Source: Actinomycetales bacterium (GTDB lineage: Bacteria; Actinomycetota; Actinomycetes; Actinomycetales; Cellulomonadaceae). From it: a DNA stretch of 64,000 nucleotides. Shown piece by piece: positions 1 to 8,463 of the stretch; position 1 is the stretch's first letter; every line of letters begins with the position of its first letter. The notes under the pieces were generated by a model. That model saw nothing but the letters and a program-made list of their open reading frames with translations. It had not been told where the DNA came from and did not search any database. Made by a program: the position numbers and the translations under genes. The DNA is taken from positions 30,273 through 94,272 of the forward strand of contig JAHLLI010000020.1 in the NCBI GenBank assembly GCA_020444245.1. The letters run 5' to 3'.

Positions 1-2
1 CG

Positions 3-569
3 GCCGCGCCGGGCAGCATCCTTGCCGTGCTGGCGCAGACACCGCGGGGCAGCTTCGTCGGTGTGATCCTCTCGGTGGTGCTCTCGGCCGCTGTGACGTT
101 CTTCGTCAGCGCGGCACTCCTGAGGCTCTCCCGCAAGCGTGACCTCGCTGCCGAGGAAGACGGCCTGGCCGCCGCGATCGCGCAGACCGAGGCGAACAAG
201 GGCAAGTCCAGCGCGGCGCTGGGCGCGCTTGCCGGTGGCCACGCAGGTGCCGACCTCGGCGCCCCGGTGCACACCATCATCTTCGCGTGCGACGCCGGCA
301 TGGGGTCCAGCGCGATGGGTGCCAGCGTGCTGCGGGCCAAGCTCAAGAAGGCGGGGGTCGAGGACGTCGTGGTGGTCAACAAGGCGGTCGCCCATCTGAC
401 CGACGAGGCGGAGATCGTGATCACCCAGCGCGAGCTGACGGACCGGGCCCGCCACAGTGCACCGAGCGCGGAGCACCGGACCGTGGACAACTTCATGAAC
501 AGCCCCGTCTACGACGAGGTCGTCGCCGAGGTGGTCGCACGCAGGCAGCGCGAGGGCGCCGACACATGA
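3..569 (+). CDS. mtlA: PTS mannitol transporter EIICB, C-terminal part (5' truncated by window edge)
   Basis: The frame is open from base 3, so the start lies outside the window and about 188 residues are visible. They hold the end of the IIC membrane domain, with one hydrophobic segment near bases 60-125, then an Ala/Gly/Lys linker, then an EIIB domain. The phosphocysteine loop is CDAGMGSSAMG, with Cys at bases 288-290. In this family EIIB takes phosphate from EIIA and passes it to mannitol as the sugar enters the cell. The stop overlaps the mtlF start by 4 bases (ATGA), so the two are translationally coupled. The family is clear; mannitol specificity is inferred from the EIIB type and the separate mannitol-type EIIA downstream. 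Confidence 0.88.
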   Translation, partial: AAPGSILAVLAQTPRGSFVGVILSVVLSAAVTFFVSAALLRLSRKRDLAAEEDGLAAAIAQTEANKGKSSAALGALAGGHAGADLGAPVHTIIFACDAGMGSSAMGASVLRAKLKKAGVEDVVVVNKAVAHLTDEAEIVITQRELTDRARHSAPSAEHRTVDNFMNSPVYDEVVAEVVARRQREGADT

Positions 570-1003
570 GCGGCGTCCTGAGCAAGGAGCTCATCGTCGC
601 GGACGGGACCGCCCGGACGTTCTCCGAGGCGATCCGGGAGGCCGGGGAGCTGCTGGTCAAGGCGGGCGCGGTCGATCCCGCGTACGTCGACTCGATGGAG
701 GAGCGTGAGCGGACGATGTCCACCTACATGGGCAACTTCCTCGCGATCCCGCACGGCACCAACGAGTCGAAGTCGACGATCCACCGGTCGGCACTCTCCT
801 TGGTGAGGTACGCCCAGCCGATCGACTGGGGCGGCCGAGGCGACGTGCACATCGTGGTCGGCATCGCCGGGGTCGAGGACGAGCACCTGGAGATGCTGTC
901 GAAGATCGCCGTGGTGTTCTCCGACGAGGACGACGCGGCCAGGATGCGCGACGCCACCACCGTCGACGAGCTGTACGACCTCCTCGAGTCGGTCAACGAC
1001 TGA
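566..1003 (+). CDS. mtlF: PTS mannitol EIIA component
   Basis: 145 residues, the normal size for a stand-alone mannitol/fructitol-class EIIA. The phosphohistidine sits in the conserved stretch GNFLAIPHGT (His about residue 63). It would take phosphate from HPr and hand it to the EIIB cysteine of the upstream MtlA. The ATG overlaps the mtlA stop. The gene ends just before a strong hairpin that closes the operon against convergent ABC transporter genes. No EI or stand-alone HPr gene is in this window. Confidence 0.9.
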   Translation: MSGVLSKELIVADGTARTFSEAIREAGELLVKAGAVDPAYVDSMEERERTMSTYMGNFLAIPHGTNESKSTIHRSALSLVRYAQPIDWGGRGDVHIVVGIAGVEDEHLEMLSKIAVVFSDEDDAARMRDATTVDELYDLLESVND

Positions 1004-1012
1004 GGACGCCAA

Positions 1013-1040
1013 CCGCCGCGGGCACGGAATCCCGCGGCGG
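1013..1040. terminator. Hairpin terminator after mtlF
   Basis: A perfect 10-bp inverted repeat, CCGCCGCGGG (1013-1022) and CCCGCGGCGG (1031-1040), has an 8-base loop and starts about 10 bases after the mtlF stop. There is no clear U tract, which is common for high-GC actinobacterial terminators. Confidence 0.6.
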
Positions 1041-1069
1041 GGACGGCGCCGGTGACGGCACCGTCAGGT

Positions 1070-1115
1070 CGGGCCCGGCAGGCGAGCGAACCACCTCCGC
1101 TCGCCGCCGGGCCCG
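1070..1115. terminator. Second strong hairpin between convergent operons
   Basis: Left arm 1070-1088 pairs with right arm 1098-1115 over 18 base pairs, with a single bulged A at 1080 and a 9-base loop. It starts 8 bases beyond the stop of the minus-strand ABC ATPase gene and probably terminates that operon. With the hairpin at 1013-1040 it insulates two convergent operons. Confidence 0.65.
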
Positions 1116-1123
1116 ATGCGCGT

Positions 1124-1879
1124 TCACGCCTCGTGATGGTGGGTCGGGTCGAGCACCCGGGCCAGGAACGTGCGGGTCCGCTCCTCCCGGGGCTCGCCGA
1201 TGATCTGGCTCGGCGGACCCTGCTCGACGATCTGCCCGTCGTCCATGAAGATCACGCGGTCGGCGACCTCGCGCGCGAAGGCCATCTCGTGGGTGACCAC
1301 GAGCATGGTCATGCCGGACTCCGCCAGGTCCCGCATCACCGACAGCACGTCGCCGACCAGCTCGGGGTCCAGCGCGGACGTCGGCTCGTCGAAGAGCATG
1401 AGCGCGGGGTCCATGCTCAGCGCCCTCGCGATCGCGACGCGCTGCTGCTGGCCGCCGGAGAGCTGGGTGGGGTGGGAGTCGGCGCGGTCGCCGAGCCCCA
1501 CCTGCTCCAGGTTGCGGCGGGCGACCTCCTCGGCCTCGGCCTGCGAGCGGCGCAGCACCTTGCGCTGGGCCATGGTGCAGTTCTCGAGCACGGAGCGGTG
1601 CGGGAACAGGTTGAACTGCTGGAACACCATCCCGACGTGGGTGCGCACCCGGTCGATGTCGACGTCCGGGTCGGTGACCTCGACGCCGAGCACGGTGACG
1701 GTTCCCGCGGTGGGTTGCTCGAGCAGGTTCACGCAGCGCAGCAGCGTCGACTTGCCGGAGCCCGAGGGGCCGATGACGCACACCACCTCGCCGGGCGCGA
1801 CGGTGAGGTCGATGCCCTTGAGCACCTCGCGCTCGCCGAAGGACTTGCGCAGCTGCGCGATCTCGACGACGGCGGCCAT
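1124..1879 (-). CDS. Polar amino acid ABC transporter, ATP-binding protein
   Basis: 251 residues from the ATG at 1879, which overlaps the permease stop by one base. An upstream in-frame ATG would intrude 39 bases into the permease gene. Walker [10 protein letters not shown], the Q-loop region [10 protein letters not shown], signature LSGGQQQRV, Walker [14 protein letters not shown] and the switch His in VVTHEM are all present. The [10 protein letters not shown] loop and overall size fit the GlnQ/HisP class that powers uptake of glutamate, glutamine, cystine or similar amino acids. It is the last gene of a binding protein-permease-ATPase operon. Confidence 0.9.
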   Translation of the reverse strand: MAAVVEIAQLRKSFGEREVLKGIDLTVAPGEVVCVIGPSGSGKSTLLRCVNLLEQPTAGTVTVLGVEVTDPDVDIDRVRTHVGMVFQQFNLFPHRSVLENCTMAQRKVLRRSQAEAEEVARRNLEQVGLGDRADSHPTQLSGGQQQRVAIARALSMDPALMLFDEPTSALDPELVGDVLSVMRDLAESGMTMLVVTHEMAFAREVADRVIFMDDGQIVEQGPPSQIIGEPREERTRTFLARVLDPTHHHEA

Positions 1880-2715
1880 CAGATGTGCCCCTTCGCGCCG
1901 GTCTTGCGCTCCAGCCACCGGGTCAGCAGGCCCAGCGGGATCGTGATCATCAGGTACGCGATGCCGACCACGACGAACGCCGTCAGGCCGCCGACGGCGA
2001 CGTTGTTCAGCGTGTACCGGGCCAGCCGGGTGAGCTCGTAGTCCGGGATGGAGAGCCCCATGACGTACACCAGCGACGTGTCTTTGGTCAGCAGGACGAT
2101 CTCGTTGGTGATCGGCGGGAGGACGAGTCGGAACGCCTGCGGGATGACGACCCCGCGCATGGTCTGCCCGGACGTCATGCCCAGCGAGCGCGCCGCTTCC
2201 ACCTGGCCCTTCGGCACGGCTTGCAGTCCGGCGCGCAAGGTCTCGGCGAGGTAGGCGGCCGAGACCATGCCGAGGGCGAGCGCGATCGTCACGATGACCG
2301 AGTCGAACTTCACCTGGAAGGCCACCGGGACGATGAAGGCGAAGGCGAGCACCACGAGCAGCGCCGGCACGCCGCGGAAGAACTCGACGTAGCCGGTCGC
2401 CAGGACCCGGTACAGCCGTACCGAGGACAGCTTCATCAGGGCGAGCACGAGCCCGAGCGCGAAGGCCACGGCGAACGCGGCGAAGGTGTACCTCACCGTG
2501 TTGATGAACGCCTGCGGGATGTCGGGCGCCATCTGCCGGACGGCGTCGAGGTTGAACACCTGCTCGCGCATGTTCGACCAGTCGGTGCTCAGCGCAACCC
2601 CGACGATCACCGCAGCCAGTACGCCGTACTGCACGACCCGGGAGTACTGCGCCCGCTTGCGCGGGCTCATCCGGGCGCGTCCCGCAGGCATGACCTCCAC
2701 GCTCGGGCTCGTCAT
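1879..2715 (-). CDS. Polar amino acid ABC transporter, permease
   Basis: 278 residues. A basic N-terminus is followed by about five membrane segments of the HisM/GlnP type. The cytoplasmic EAA-like loop reads [22 protein letters not shown] (roughly residues 175-195), the site that docks with the ATPase. The start lies 3 bases after the binding-protein stop, and the stop overlaps the ATPase start. A single permease gene suggests a homodimeric channel. The substrate is not readable beyond the polar amino acid class. Confidence 0.88.
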   Translation of the reverse strand: MTSPSVEVMPAGRARMSPRKRAQYSRVVQYGVLAAVIVGVALSTDWSNMREQVFNLDAVRQMAPDIPQAFINTVRYTFAAFAVAFALGLVLALMKLSSVRLYRVLATGYVEFFRGVPALLVVLAFAFIVPVAFQVKFDSVIVTIALALGMVSAAYLAETLRAGLQAVPKGQVEAARSLGMTSGQTMRGVVIPQAFRLVLPPITNEIVLLTKDTSLVYVMGLSIPDYELTRLARYTLNNVAVGGLTAFVVVGIAYLMITIPLGLLTRWLERKTGAKGHI

Positions 2716-2718
2716 CGC

Positions 2719-3498
2719 TCAGCCCTGGCTCGGGGCGATGTACTTCGCGTAGATGTCGTCGTAGGTGCCGTCGGACTTGATCCGCTTGATCGTGGCGTTG
2801 ATCGCGTCGAGGAGTGCGGTGTTGCCCTTCTTGACGCCGAGCCCGTACTGCTCGCCGGTGACGAACTCCGTGCCGACCTCGTAGCCGTCGGTCGCGTAGG
2901 GGCCGAGCACCGCGATGTCGTTGATGATCGCGTCGACGTCGCCGTTCTTCAGGCCCTGGACCTGCAGACCGAGGTCCTCGTACTCCAGGGTGTCGAGGTT
3001 GTTCTCCTTGGCGAAGTCCGCGCCCGTGGTGGCCTGCTGGACGCCGACCTTCTTGCCGGCCAGGCTCTCCAGGCTGTCGAGCCCCGAGCCGCTGGGCACG
3101 AGGAGGCCCTGGTTGGCGTCAAAGTACGGGTCGGAGAAGTCGAGCTTGCCCTTGCGGGCATCGGTGATCGTGATCGCGGACGCGACCACGTCGCAGGTCC
3201 CGGCGTTGAGGGCCGCACCGGACTGGATGCCGTCGAAGCCGGTCTCGACGGGGGTCAGCGTGACCCCGAGGTCGTCGGCGACCGCCTGGGTGACCGCGAT
3301 GTCGAACCCGACGAGCTTCCCGCCCTCCTGGTACTCGAACGGCTCGTAGGGCGGGTTGGTGCACACCGTGAGGGTGCCTGGCGTGATGAAGCTCACGTCA
3401 CCCGAGGCGTCCCCCCCGGCGTCGGTGGCGGTCGAGCTACAGGCGGTCAGGGCGAGCGCGGAGAGCGCGAGGGTGGCAGCGAGGCGGCGCCGGGTCAT
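2719..3498 (-). CDS. Polar amino acid ABC transporter, substrate-binding lipoprotein
   Basis: 259 residues with a lipoprotein signal peptide: Arg-rich start, hydrophobic run, lipobox ALTAC with Cys about residue 20. The rest is a family 3 extracellular solute-binding domain, with [24 protein letters not shown] near the start of the mature protein and [13 protein letters not shown] in the middle. RBS GGAGG lies at about 3502-3508 on the minus strand. The 85-base upstream gap is unusually AT-rich for this genome and includes GTATAC (3548-3553), so the promoter probably lies there. Ligand could be glutamate, cystine or a related compound. Confidence 0.87.
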   Translation of the reverse strand: MTRRRLAATLALSALALTACSSTATDAGGDASGDVSFITPGTLTVCTNPPYEPFEYQEGGKLVGFDIAVTQAVADDLGVTLTPVETGFDGIQSGAALNAGTCDVVASAITITDARKGKLDFSDPYFDANQGLLVPSGSGLDSLESLAGKKVGVQQATTGADFAKENNLDTLEYEDLGLQVQGLKNGDVDAIINDIAVLGPYATDGYEVGTEFVTGEQYGLGVKKGNTALLDAINATIKRIKSDGTYDDIYAKYIAPSQG

Positions 3499-3582
3499 GG
3501 GGATCCTCCAAGATCGAGTGCAAAGTTATGCATCCAAGACGATAGGTATACACCGTCGGTCGGGGGTGGACCAACGTCCCGG

Positions 3583-6228
3583 TCAGCGGGGCGGGGCCTC
3601 ACCCAGCTCGGCTCCCTCCACAGTGGCGACATCGAGCCCGCCCTCGGCGAGCTCGACCCGGGCCCGTCCGGCCGCGAGCACGTCGGCCCAGGCGAGCTCG
3701 ACACGGCTCTGCTCGCCGGTGGGCACGACGAGCGTCCCGGCCACGATCGGGGTGCGCATCGAGACCTTCGCCTCGCTCTTGACCTTGCGCAGCGCGGCGA
3801 GCGCCCGCCCGGCGGCGTCGAGCGTGGCGGGATCCGCGTCGCCGGCGATCTCGCGCAGCGGCGCGGACGTCGGCCACGGGGCGCGGTGCACGGAGCCCTC
3901 GCGCCACCAGGACCAGACCTCCTCGGTGGCGAACGGCAGCACCGGGGCGAGCAGCCGCAGCAGGGTGTCCAGCGCGGTGGCCAGCGCGAGCCGTGCCGAC
4001 GCGGTGGCCGCGGGGTCCGTGCCCTCGGTGCCGTAGGCGCGGTCCTTGACCAGCTCGAGGTAGTCGTCGCAGAACGTCCAGAAGAACGTCTCGGTGGTCT
4101 CGAGCGCCCGCGTGTGGTCGTAGCCCTCGAGCGCGGCGGTGGCGGTGTCGACCACCTGGGCCAGTCCGGCGAGCATCGCGAGGTCCAGCGGCTCGGTGAC
4201 CCGGGCGTCGGCGTCCACCGCACCGAAGCCGAGCGCGAACTTGCTCGCGTTGAGCACCTTGATCGCGAGCCGGCGGCCGATCTTCATCTGGCCCTCGTCG
4301 AAGGCGGCGTCGGTGCCCAGGCGCGCGCTCGCGGCCCAGTACCGCACCGCGTCCGACCCGTGCTGCTCCAGGAGCCCCATGGGCGTGACGACGTTGCCCT
4401 TGGACTTCGACATCTTCTTGCGGTCGGGGTCCAGGATCCAGCCGCTGATCGCCGCGTGCTTCCAGGGGAGCGAGCCCTCCTCGAGGTGCGAGCGCACGAC
4501 CGTCGAGAACAGCCAGGTGCGGATGATGTCCTGGCCCTGTGGGCGCACGTCCATCGGGAACACGCGCTGGTAGAGGTCCTCGTCCCAGCCCCAGCCACCG
4601 GCGATCTGCGGCGTGAGCGAGCTGGTCGCCCAGGTGTCCATGATGTCGGGGTCGCCGATGAACCCGCCCGGCACGCCACGCTGGTCGGCGGTGTAGCCGG
4701 GGGGCACGTCGCTGCTGGGGTCGACCGGCAGCGCGCTCTCGTCGGGGACGATCGCGTGGTCGTAGTCGGGCTCGCCCTCGGCGGTCAGCGGGTACCACAG
4801 CGGGATCGCGACGCCGAAGAACCGCTGCCGGGAGATGAGCCAGTCGCCGTTGAGGCCGCCGACCCAGTTCTCGTAGCGCACGCGCATGAACTCGGGGTGG
4901 AAGTCCAGCTCCTGGCCGCGGGCGAGCAGCTTCTCGCGCAGACCCTCGCCGGCGCCCTCGTTGCGCCCGCCGTTGCGGATGTACCACTGGCGCGACGTGA
5001 CGATCTCGAGGGGCTTGTCGCCCTTCTCGTAGAAGTTCGCCATGCGCTGGGTGGCGGTCGGCTCGCCGTCCAGGTCGCCGGTCTCGCGCAGCAGGTCCAC
5101 CACGGCGGCGCGCGCGGAGAACGCGGTCTTGCCGGCGAGGTCGACCCATCGCCGCTGCCCGGCCGAGGAGGTGATCCAGCCCGGGGTCTCCGTCGCCAGC
5201 CGGCCGTCGCGGGTGATCACCGGGCGCGTCGGCAGCTGGAGCTCGCGCCACCACTGCACGTCGGTGAGGTCGCCGAAGGTGCAGCACATCGCGATGCCGG
5301 CGCCCTTCTCACGCTCGGCGGCGGGGTGTGCGAGCACCGGGATCTCGATGTCGAACAGCGGGTCTCGCACGGTGGAGCCGAACAGCCCCTGGTACCGCTC
5401 GTCGTCCGGGTGCGCGATCAGGGCCACGACCGCCGGGATCAGCTCGGGGCGGGTGGTCTCGATGTAGACGGGGCTGTCGTCCGAGGTCTTGCGGAACGCG
5501 ACGCGGTGGAAGTGGCCGGGGTACTCGCGGGCCTCGAGCTCGGCCTGCGCGACCGCGGTCTGGAAGGTCACGTCCCACAGGCCCGGCGCCTCGGCCTGGT
5601 ACGCCTCGCCGCGGGCGAGGTTGCGCAGGAACGCACGCTGGGCGACGGCGCGGGACCGGTCGTCGATGGTCTGGTAGTGGTGCGACCAGTCGACCGAGAG
5701 GCCGAGGTGGCGCCACAGGGCCTCGAACTGCTGCTCGTCCTCGACGGTGAGCCGCTGGCACAGGTCGACGAAGTTGCGCCGCGAGATCGCGACCTGGTCG
5801 GACGGCTTGACCGCCTTGCCGTCGGTGCCCTCGTGCGGGGGAGTGAAGCCCTCCTCGAACGGAAGCGACGGGTCGCAGCGCACGCCGTAGTAGTTCTGCA
5901 CGCGGCGCTCGGTGGGCAGGCCGTTGTCGTCCCAACCCATCGGGTAGAACACCTCGCGGCCCCGCATCCGCTGGTAGCGGGCGATGACGTCGGTGTGGGT
6001 GTAGCTGAACACGTGGCCGACGTGCAGCGAGCCGGAGACCGTAGGCGGCGGGGTGTCGATCGAGTAGACCTGCTCGCGGGTCTTGGTGCGGTCGAAGGCG
6101 TAGGTGCCCTGCTCGCGCCAGACGCCGTCCCACTTGTCCTCGAGACCGTCCAGGCTGACCTTGTCCGGTACGCGCGACGTCGAGGGGCTCGACGGGGCGG
6201 AGGTCCGGGTCAGCTGGTCGTCGCTCAT
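3583..6228 (-). CDS. valS: Valyl-tRNA synthetase
   Basis: 881 residues from the ATG at 6228; an in-frame extension upstream is Arg-rich and does not look like ValRS. Class I signatures are present: HVGH (the HIGH motif) near residue 69 and KMSKS near residue 605. The editing domain lies between them and the anticodon-binding domain after about residue 650. Length matches the shorter ValRS form. It charges tRNA-Val in the cytoplasm and edits mischarged threonine. No T-box is visible in the roughly 100 bases before the start. The downstream ABC operon begins 84 bases after the stop. Confidence 0.95.
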   Translation of the reverse strand: MSDDQLTRTSAPSSPSTSRVPDKVSLDGLEDKWDGVWREQGTYAFDRTKTREQVYSIDTPPPTVSGSLHVGHVFSYTHTDVIARYQRMRGREVFYPMGWDDNGLPTERRVQNYYGVRCDPSLPFEEGFTPPHEGTDGKAVKPSDQVAISRRNFVDLCQRLTVEDEQQFEALWRHLGLSVDWSHHYQTIDDRSRAVAQRAFLRNLARGEAYQAEAPGLWDVTFQTAVAQAELEAREYPGHFHRVAFRKTSDDSPVYIETTRPELIPAVVALIAHPDDERYQGLFGSTVRDPLFDIEIPVLAHPAAEREKGAGIAMCCTFGDLTDVQWWRELQLPTRPVITRDGRLATETPGWITSSAGQRRWVDLAGKTAFSARAAVVDLLRETGDLDGEPTATQRMANFYEKGDKPLEIVTSRQWYIRNGGRNEGAGEGLREKLLARGQELDFHPEFMRVRYENWVGGLNGDWLISRQRFFGVAIPLWYPLTAEGEPDYDHAIVPDESALPVDPSSDVPPGYTADQRGVPGGFIGDPDIMDTWATSSLTPQIAGGWGWDEDLYQRVFPMDVRPQGQDIIRTWLFSTVVRSHLEEGSLPWKHAAISGWILDPDRKKMSKSKGNVVTPMGLLEQHGSDAVRYWAASARLGTDAAFDEGQMKIGRRLAIKVLNASKFALGFGAVDADARVTEPLDLAMLAGLAQVVDTATAALEGYDHTRALETTETFFWTFCDDYLELVKDRAYGTEGTDPAATASARLALATALDTLLRLLAPVLPFATEEVWSWWREGSVHRAPWPTSAPLREIAGDADPATLDAAGRALAALRKVKSEAKVSMRTPIVAGTLVVPTGEQSRVELAWADVLAAGRARVELAEGGLDVATVEGAELGEAPPR

Positions 6229-6335
6229 GGCCGGTGATTCTCCCAGAGATCGTGAGCGGGTCGCGCACCGTTGTCGTCGCCAGCCCCGGGGCCCGGCTCG
6301 TTCTCCCGCGACGGCGTCCCGGCGCGGCGTCGGCG

Positions 6336-6704
6336 TCAGCCTCGCTCGTCGCCGAGGTGAGCGATCCCGTCGAGCTGCACCAGGCACGCCGCGTCGAAGA
6401 AGTCCGTCGTCACCGTGGCGCGCGCCGGTGGCTGGTCGCCGAAGTACTCGTCGAAGACGTCCCAGGCCGCGCGGATCTCGTCGGTGAGCTCCCTCACCAA
6501 CATCGTCACCTGCACCAGGGATGTCAGGTCCGTGCCGACCCGGGCGAGCGTCTCGCGCATGGCGTCGAGCGCGCCCCGGGTCTGAGCCGCGTAGCTCGTG
6601 TCGGAGAGGTTGCCTGCGTGGTGTGACAGGAACGCGAACCCACCCGCCGTCACGATCGACGCGCAGGTCGGGTCGCCGTAGTGGGGCGCCAGTCGAGTGA
6701 TCAT
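6336..6704 (-). CDS. RidA family protein (reactive enamine/imine deaminase type)
   Basis: 122 residues, one YjgF/YER057c/UK114 domain. The family forms trimers that hydrolyse reactive 2-aminoacrylate-type intermediates. The fold is recognisable from the SHHAGNLSD region and the central helix with [19 protein letters not shown]. The usual Arg-containing active-site motif near the end (RV.VE-like) is replaced by [12 protein letters not shown], so it may be an Rid subfamily other than canonical RidA. A minus-strand -10-like TAGCGT (6716-6711) sits 6 bases before the ATG, suggesting a leaderless transcript. Confidence 0.75.
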   Translation of the reverse strand: MITRLAPHYGDPTCASIVTAGGFAFLSHHAGNLSDTSYAAQTRGALDAMRETLARVGTDLTSLVQVTMLVRELTDEIRAAWDVFDEYFGDQPPARATVTTDFFDAACLVQLDGIAHLGDERG

Positions 6705-6751
6705 GGCCGAACGCTAGCCGCGCCGGCCTCCCTCGAGGGCGTTCCCGCCCG

Positions 6752-7357
6752 TCAGGGCACCCGGGCCGCCGCCTTCGCCGCCAGCGCGAGCGTCTGCGTC
6801 AGCACGGTCCCGGCGCCGGACGGGATGTAGGCCACCTGGATGAACAGCCCGTGCACGTCCATCGCGACGATGCTGCCCTCCTCGGTGGCGAACGCACGGT
6901 CCGCACCCGGCACGGTCTCGTCGTGGACCGGGCTGACCTGTCCGGTGCCGCTCTGGGCTGCCTCCCACCCGCTGTCGGTGAGCGGGGTGATCAGCACCTG
7001 GGCCGTCGCGAAGGTCGAGTCGGAGGCGATCCAGTCGCAGATCCGCCGGTCCGCGGCGCTGAGCTGCTCGTTGTAGGTGCCCTCCCCGAAGGTCACCCCG
7101 GTGACGTCGCTGATCTCGGCCGCGGTCAGCAGGCTGCACGGGTCCGGCAGGCTGGCCGAGCCCGCGTCGGCGGACGCAGCATCGCTCGCCGTCGCAGCGT
7201 CGGACGGCGAGGCCGACTCCGACGCGGTGCCCGCACTCGACGACCCGCTCCCGCCCGCGTCGGTCGCCGCGGGCGTGCCACCACCTCCCGAGCACGCGGT
7301 GAGCGTGAGCGCGGCGGCGATGACGAGCGTCCGGGCGGTGGTGCGGCGCAGTGCCAT
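6752..7357 (-). CDS. DUF3558-like lipoprotein
   Basis: 201 residues with signal peptide and lipobox TLTAC (Cys about residue 22), followed by about 45 residues of Ser/Ala/Gly/Asp-rich linker typical of surface lipoproteins. The conserved domain starts at [18 protein letters not shown], the usual opening of DUF3558-family domains, and includes a second Cys in RRICDWIA that could pair with the first. No enzymatic residues are recognisable. It is divergent from the ABC exporter at 7558, and the 200-base gap between them holds repeated CCCTGATC boxes. Confidence 0.7.
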   Translation of the reverse strand: MALRRTTARTLVIAAALTLTACSGGGGTPAATDAGGSGSSSAGTASESASPSDAATASDAASADAGSASLPDPCSLLTAAEISDVTGVTFGEGTYNEQLSAADRRICDWIASDSTFATAQVLITPLTDSGWEAAQSGTGQVSPVHDETVPGADRAFATEEGSIVAMDVHGLFIQVAYIPSGAGTVLTQTLALAAKAAARVP

Positions 7358-7432
7358 GTCGACCCCCTTCGACGACGATCATTATGGTCGCCTGCCGTGG
7401 AGAAGCACCCGTGAGGTGCGCCCCGGTGTGTG

Positions 7433-7498
7433 CGACCCTGATCGGGTCGGGGTAGCGCCGCTCCGCGATCAGGGGCGGCACCAGGGTTGTCCCTGATC
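7433..7498. promoter_or_regulatory. Repeated CCCTGATC boxes in the lipoprotein/ABC-exporter divergent region
   Basis: The octamer CCCTGATC occurs at 7436-7443 and 7491-7498, and its reverse complement GATCAGGG at 7467-7474. The second and third boxes form a perfect 8-bp inverted repeat. Further dyads are CGACCC/GGGTCG (7433-7438, 7444-7449) and CAGGG-TTGT-CCCTG (7482-7495). The cluster lies 60-125 bases before the ABC ATPase start and 76-140 bases from the divergent lipoprotein start. This looks like an operator array; the regulator is not in view. Confidence 0.5.
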
Positions 7499-7557
7499 CG
7501 TCCGACCCACCCGGCCCACCACGATCATGGGACGACCCCCACACACCAGGAGACGTC

Positions 7558-8463
7558 ATGCGGGCTCTCGCTCAGGACCCCACGGACGAGGCGCAGATCG
7601 CCTCGGCCCGTGGGCTCGTCAAGGTCTACGGCAAGGGTGAGGCCGCGGTGCGCGCGCTCGACGGCGTGGACGTCGACCTCGCGCGTGGCGAGCTCACCGC
7701 CGTGATGGGGCCGTCGGGCTCCGGCAAGTCCACGCTCATGCACTGCATGGCCGGCCTGGACACCGCCACCGCCGGCCGGATCGTCGTCGACGGCGAGGAC
7801 ATCGGCTCGATGGGCCAGCGGGGTCTGACCCGGCTGCGGCGCACCCGGATCGGGTTCGTGTTCCAGGCGTTCAACCTCATCCCGACCCTGACCGCCGAGG
7901 AGAACATCACGCTGCCGCTCGACATCGCGCGGCGTCCGGTGGACCGCGAGTGGTTCGACACCGTCGTGGACTCGGTGGGGCTGCGCGACCGGCTCGACCA
8001 CCGGCCCACCGAGCTGTCCGGCGGCCAGCAGCAGCGCGTCGCCTGCGCCCGCGCCCTGGTGTCGCGGCCCGGCGTGATCTTCGCCGACGAGCCGACCGGC
8101 AACCTGGACTCGCGCTCGGCCGCCGAGGTGCTCGGCTTCCTGCGCCGCTCGGTCGACGAGCTGGGCCAGTCCGTGGTCATGGTCACGCACGACCCGACGG
8201 CCGCCTCCTACGCCCACCGCGTCCTCTTCCTCGCCGACGGCCGACTGGTGGGTGAGGTCGAGCAGCCGACCCGCGAGTCGGTGCTCGACGCGCTGCGTGC
8301 CCTGGGCAGCCCCGAGCACGACGAGGCACACGGCGAGCACGCCATCCCCGGCCTCGCCGACGCCGTGCCGCACCCGCAGAGCGCCCCGACCGGCCACCTC
8401 GCCGGCCCGGCCTCCGAGCTGCACGCCGGCCGGCACACCGCCGACGTCCCCGACCTGCGATGA
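7558..8463 (+). CDS. ABC transporter ATP-binding protein (LolD/MacB type)
   Basis: 301 residues; ATG with RBS AGGAGA about 6 bases upstream. Walker [10 protein letters not shown], signature [15 protein letters not shown], Walker B VIFADEPTGNLD and switch His in VTHDP are present. GNLDSRS after Walker B is typical of the LolD/MacB/FtsE class that works with FtsX-fold permeases. The last 60 or so residues form a His-, Ala- and Pro-rich tail beyond the normal domain, with no recognised function. It overlaps the permease gene by 4 bases (ATGA), so the two form one exporter or mechanotransmission unit. Confidence 0.9.
   Translation: MRALAQDPTDEAQIASARGLVKVYGKGEAAVRALDGVDVDLARGELTAVMGPSGSGKSTLMHCMAGLDTATAGRIVVDGEDIGSMGQRGLTRLRRTRIGFVFQAFNLIPTLTAEENITLPLDIARRPVDREWFDTVVDSVGLRDRLDHRPTELSGGQQQRVACARALVSRPGVIFADEPTGNLDSRSAAEVLGFLRRSVDELGQSVVMVTHDPTAASYAHRVLFLADGRLVGEVEQPTRESVLDALRALGSPEHDEAHGEHAIPGLADAVPHPQSAPTGHLAGPASELHAGRHTADVPDLR

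Noticed and set aside
1885..6237. Very long open plus-strand frame opposite the ABC operon and valS
   Set aside because: Arg/Val/Gly-rich translation with no domain; it mirrors the GC-rich codons of valS and its neighbours on the other strand.
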